From positions 1,860,001-1,924,000 of the forward strand of contig OZ037836.1 in assembly GCA_964035575.1 (NCBI GenBank): a DNA stretch of 64,000 bases. Direction: 5' to 3'. The notes beneath the pieces were generated by a model. The model was given only the letters and a program-made list of their open reading frames with translations. It had not been told where the DNA came from and did no database searches. This document shows positions 61,801-64,000 of the stretch, in pieces. The translations under genes and the position numbers were made by a program. Position 1 is the first letter of the stretch; each line of letters starts with the position of its first letter. The DNA is from Rhynchopus sp. YZ270_cl-10 (taxonomy: Eukaryota; Euglenozoa; Diplonemea; Diplonemida; Diplonemidae).

Positions 61801-64000
61801 GTGGACGAGCTGTCGATGGAGAAGATCCGCATCCGCTGCTCCCTGGCAAGCGCACAGACGAAGGAGGTCGCGCGTGTGGTCTTCTCAGCAGTGTCTGCAG
61901 TGGACTCTGGGAACGGTGTTCTCGACCTTTCCCTGAAGAGCGCAAGCGAAGGCTGTGTGGATGTGAAGTGGGTGTACACAGTTGTGGTGAACTTCGACGC
62001 ACTCCAGCTGTCTCCTGTGATGACGAACAACAGCACGAAGCTTTGCACTGGCAAGGTGGCCGACAGCTGGAGCAGTTTCCTGTCCCAGGCTCATGAGCTG
62101 AATCGCTTCACACACGAGCACCCTTGTGTGATCTTTGACCAGTCCTCGGAGGAGGGGCGGGAGGTGCTGAACGCAGTGTCTTTGGTTCTCGGCCTGCGCC
62201 ACTCGAAAGCGCTCACGTTTGTTGAGGTGACGTGCCACCTGAAGCCCTCAAAGGCGAAGGTCCTCCGCAGCTTTCAGGAAGAGAATGCGAGCTACTACCA
62301 GCTGAAGGCGATGAACCCGACGGAGCAGTGGGAAGTGAGCATCGAGATGCGGCGTGAGGAGGGCCAGGAGGGGTTTGCTTTTCTCCATGCGGGTGCTGTG
62401 CTGCTGCACAAGATCATCGCGAAGCAGGTGCACCTGGTGAGGGTTGACATCCGCAACAACGGTGTCGGTGTCGAGGGTGCGGAGCTGCTTCTGCAGGCGC
62501 TGCGTGTCAACAGGCATGTTGTGCAGCTCAGCATCTGCGACACTGAGCAGCAAAAGCTCCAGACGCACCACAAGCCTCTGCAGGTGCGTGACACACACGC
62601 ATGCGACGCAGAGGACGGGGACGATGCACACCTGGGGGAGGTTGTGGCACAGCGCATGATGTACATCCAGCACGTCATCAACATCAGGTGTGCGCACAAC
62701 AGAGGCACCATTGTGGCGAGCACGTTCTCCGACCTGGGTGACACCTGGCCACAGTACGCCACGGAAGCGCTGTACGACGTGGACGTGGTGGACATGGCCT
62801 TCTCGGACCTGTTCGACACCCGCCAGCGTGAGTCCGTTCGCTTCATCCGGCTTCTGCAGAAGGAGGTTGACGCACAGCAGCACGCAGCACAGCAACAGGA
62901 GCTTGCTTTGAACAGGACGTACCCAAAGCTCCCAGGCGCGCTTGTTGCTGCTGCGTGCTTCTGCGACCCGTGCGACATTGAGCTGCTTCTGGACATGCAC
63001 TGCAACCCCTTCGAGACGGACGCGTTTGGCGAAACACCACAACTGAAGATGTGGCGCCGTCGCAACAGAGGCACAGACACTCATGTGATACACAGCCCTC
63101 TCTTGGACGGCCTGGTGCAGCGCCTTCACGTGTGTCTGGACAGGCTCCAGCCCGCAGTGTTCCGGTACGACGAGCCACTGTGGAAAGTGAAGAACTTTGC
63201 GCTGGAAGTGATGCGGATGGCAGACGACCGTGAACACATCTCTCTCGCAACTGAGCTGATCCACAACGTGCGCGTCAGCTGCGAAGCCTTGCTCGGGAGC
63301 GAGGCTGCCACGTTGTGCGTATCTGAGTGCGTCACGAACGTGGGGCGCATGATGCAGGACACCCTGGACGTCTGCAAGAAGTGCTCCGTCCTGGTGCTGC
63401 AGTGCCCTCTTGGCCGTCAGGAAGCAAGCCTCTTCTGTCTCAAGGTGTTTTGTTCGCGTGGGAACGAGCTCTTTCCCATTGTGCAGGCAACGGACGAGAT
63501 GCATGACATGACCGATATGCGCAGCACGGGGCGCAGGATGTGTCAAGGAATTGGAAATGCAAATCCTGACACGGAGCGTTACCAGAGTTTTACAAAATTA
63601 TGTAATTGGGATAGTCTTCAATGTAGGCATTGGTCTCGTCTTCCTGAGGAGAGAAAGCTTCCACGCAGAATGGACAAGAACGGAATACACTACTTCGAGC
63701 ACGAAGTTGCTTTGCAGGACACGGAACCATGGTCAGACATGCAAGAGGCAGACGTGTGCAGCACGCATCGCAGACTGTACGAAGACAGCTACGTTACAAA
63801 GCAGCAGTATCTGGACAAGGTGTGGAGCACAGCCGAGCAGGAGGCGAAGCAGATACGCAGGCAGAACGCTGACGGCTACTTTGTCTTCAAACACGACTGG
63901 GATGAAGACATGGAGGGTGGTGCGTGGGAGGACGGGAAGAAGGAGACACTGCCGACGCTTGTGGAGCAGTTGCGGCAGCCCTCTCTCAACCTGTACGACC
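58873..64000 (+). CDS. WWE-like / R-S-E ADP-ribosyltransferase / LRR-like giant protein (3' end outside window)
   Basis: Open from the ATG at 58873 (ccaccATG context after cttgcag) to the window edge: 1709 codons without a stop. A WWE-like domain at about 236-272 shows W241, W244, GRW253TPF and VLEKDF. An ART domain at about 780-955 shows the arginine-specific R-S-E pattern: CYRGLG (R872), AFSSTSTDQ (S897 region) and REEEWLFP (E939xE941). An LRR/RNI-like segment at about 1090-1225 includes VRVDIRNNGVGVEGAELLLQ. WWE domains bind ADP-ribose chains or ubiquitin-system partners, and R-S-E enzymes transfer ADP-ribose to arginine, so a mono-ADP-ribosyltransferase with a recognition module is likely. 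No signal peptide, hence intracellular. At 63541-63660 base use shifts to AT-rich and codon choice changes. Other regions are unassigned. Confidence 0.82.
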   Translation, partial: MFGPREEVQAYAKQHSILKLVDELVNELLQHKPCDPLAHLACYIDGLRGAAPATDVEKNRLAAEGSTAACAEVSHPSSTSSSLEAALGTLWDACRPNHATFKERFEEDVSQGLRDVLATVFAKAGKAKGQAGKGQEAKDTPVQTQLKFDASPDVTQANAAQSVQLVDPYSAEYRPTQSVSEVVDGLADWFGPGRKLWPRSAVDRVKHNCTFMQHKHNYGEAAEVVVPLFIYSIAIMTEYTWAFWVSSDGHGRWTPFSSAHAVVLEKDFLAHCTKDGAPLCGEDEDLTRPRGLPLAPLNSTITDARRALARVAEDTRGAGTTPSRQPASGAFEVPTQMQVVFCDGRMVGGSSSEGDEQGRGFAGKVGGVFAGWEGLTVFVSTPFLEGCKCRGDTTTTTATSTAADTAATTAKDVAKEFYIARYKLSDVRAEYEDAHMQGTADAETLASLKKRVALHPYSDSVAWLPAPSCIFEGLHTATADVQHTQTMSLSLARLPPPGVLEYLQSRRTCEHLEIAEGGLHYLCSQDAFACRAREEKVLLGGRKEKVAGTDTAYVRCDDSCFFCAVGALKDRCVREKNQQQYDKGCKEDLDALSTKHTQDYSSFQALVAHKVAIAVREAPEGQAPTPLTILHALDIQDVYWSSAGVADWTHVKPLHASLSGKNKFIAVPGADGPPCVLYKSCCEFADQPYYVLNASMRDAQNKAHKTQITVTRKDKTSEVFCARSVASLGQGMGTLREVARKHATLRTCLRDLMKLSHQTCFESETSGTSLWYTSRDIIDDKKKDDALPRSDEDYLDPVHYSGLGYYRYTARYDKEAPEYMEPSTVKVQMGDWVSRQVRPLLFYVNEGMKEMSPVLSYRGWRCAPETEQKCYRGLGNARLPPELYATGNVVVWSAFSSTSTDQGISQFYASSASGMTASVFIVTGSSCRLIAPWSRFGREEEWLFPLNSMFKVDSMLTEDQQSILGKKDFQLFEISEVDELSMEKIRIRCSLASAQTKEVARVVFSAVSAVDSGNGVLDLSLKSASEGCVDVKWVYTVVVNFDALQLSPVMTNNSTKLCTGKVADSWSSFLSQAHELNRFTHEHPCVIFDQSSEEGREVLNAVSLVLGLRHSKALTFVEVTCHLKPSKAKVLRSFQEENASYYQLKAMNPTEQWEVSIEMRREEGQEGFAFLHAGAVLLHKIIAKQVHLVRVDIRNNGVGVEGAELLLQALRVNRHVVQLSICDTEQQKLQTHHKPLQVRDTHACDAEDGDDAHLGEVVAQRMMYIQHVINIRCAHNRGTIVASTFSDLGDTWPQYATEALYDVDVVDMAFSDLFDTRQRESVRFIRLLQKEVDAQQHAAQQQELALNRTYPKLPGALVAAACFCDPCDIELLLDMHCNPFETDAFGETPQLKMWRRRNRGTDTHVIHSPLLDGLVQRLHVCLDRLQPAVFRYDEPLWKVKNFALEVMRMADDREHISLATELIHNVRVSCEALLGSEAATLCVSECVTNVGRMMQDTLDVCKKCSVLVLQCPLGRQEASLFCLKVFCSRGNELFPIVQATDEMHDMTDMRSTGRRMCQGIGNANPDTERYQSFTKLCNWDSLQCRHWSRLPEERKLPRRMDKNGIHYFEHEVALQDTEPWSDMQEADVCSTHRRLYEDSYVTKQQYLDKVWSTAEQEAKQIRRQNADGYFVFKHDWDEDMEGGAWEDGKKETLPTLVEQLRQPSLNLYD

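Noticed and set aside
63625-63735. WW domain in the ART protein.
   Set aside because: Only a loose resemblance (LPxE..GIHYF..H..PW); spacing of the two Trp is off, so it is kept as a remark only.

Overview
This 64-kb window looks like nuclear DNA of a unicellular eukaryote. Large intronless genes sit among long AT-rich, homopolymer-rich spacers packed with small transposons. Every supported gene lies on the + strand. Pyrimidine-rich tracts followed by an AG come shortly before several start codons, and there are receptor-like proteins with cyclase domains. Together these suggest a euglenozoan-type protist (kinetoplastid or diplonemid kin) with trans-spliced, co-directional gene clusters. That assignment is an inference; I could not test it.

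Layout. 1-18200: a tandemly expanded cluster of ubiquitin-like (UBL) plus BspA-type leucine-rich-repeat (LRR) genes in two families. Family 1 (122, 7164, 9813, and again 36938, 38345 and 54544) ends in a CaaX-like prenylation box. Family 2 (3749 and 11489) has the same architecture but a basic C-terminal tail. Both family 2 genes and one family 1 gene are interrupted by retroposon-like insertions with perfect 13-19-bp target duplications. The family 2 unit (about 3454-6942) is duplicated at 11194-18192. The second copy carries a 1.57-kb PIF/Harbinger-like element whose empty site survives in the first copy. 18830-30770: a tandem pair of nearly identical six-TM cyclase-domain genes whose spacers have been hit by hAT-type elements, a 1.27-kb foldback palindrome and other insertions. 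30800-36900: nested transposon relics. 36938-39472: two family 1 genes. 40411-41384: a large hairpin element. 41612-46348: a 1578-residue receptor-like protein with PA-like, LamG-like and cyclase-like domains, followed by a stray LSU rRNA fragment. 46700-54400: mostly repeats and MITEs. 54544-55830: the longest family 1 gene, with 11 LRRs. 58873 to the window end: one open frame of more than 1709 codons with a WWE-like domain, an R-S-E ADP-ribosyltransferase domain and a C-terminal LRR-like region.

How the parts may fit (inference). The UBL-LRR proteins lack signal peptides, so family 1 is probably lipid-tethered on the cytosolic face of membranes and family 2 may be nuclear. LRR number varies from 4 to 11 by whole 75-bp units, the signature of a rapidly evolving recognition family. 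The WWE-ART protein would add ADP-ribosylation chemistry, and the cyclase-domain proteins are membrane receptors whose catalytic residues look degenerate. No experiment links these genes; proximity is the only evidence.
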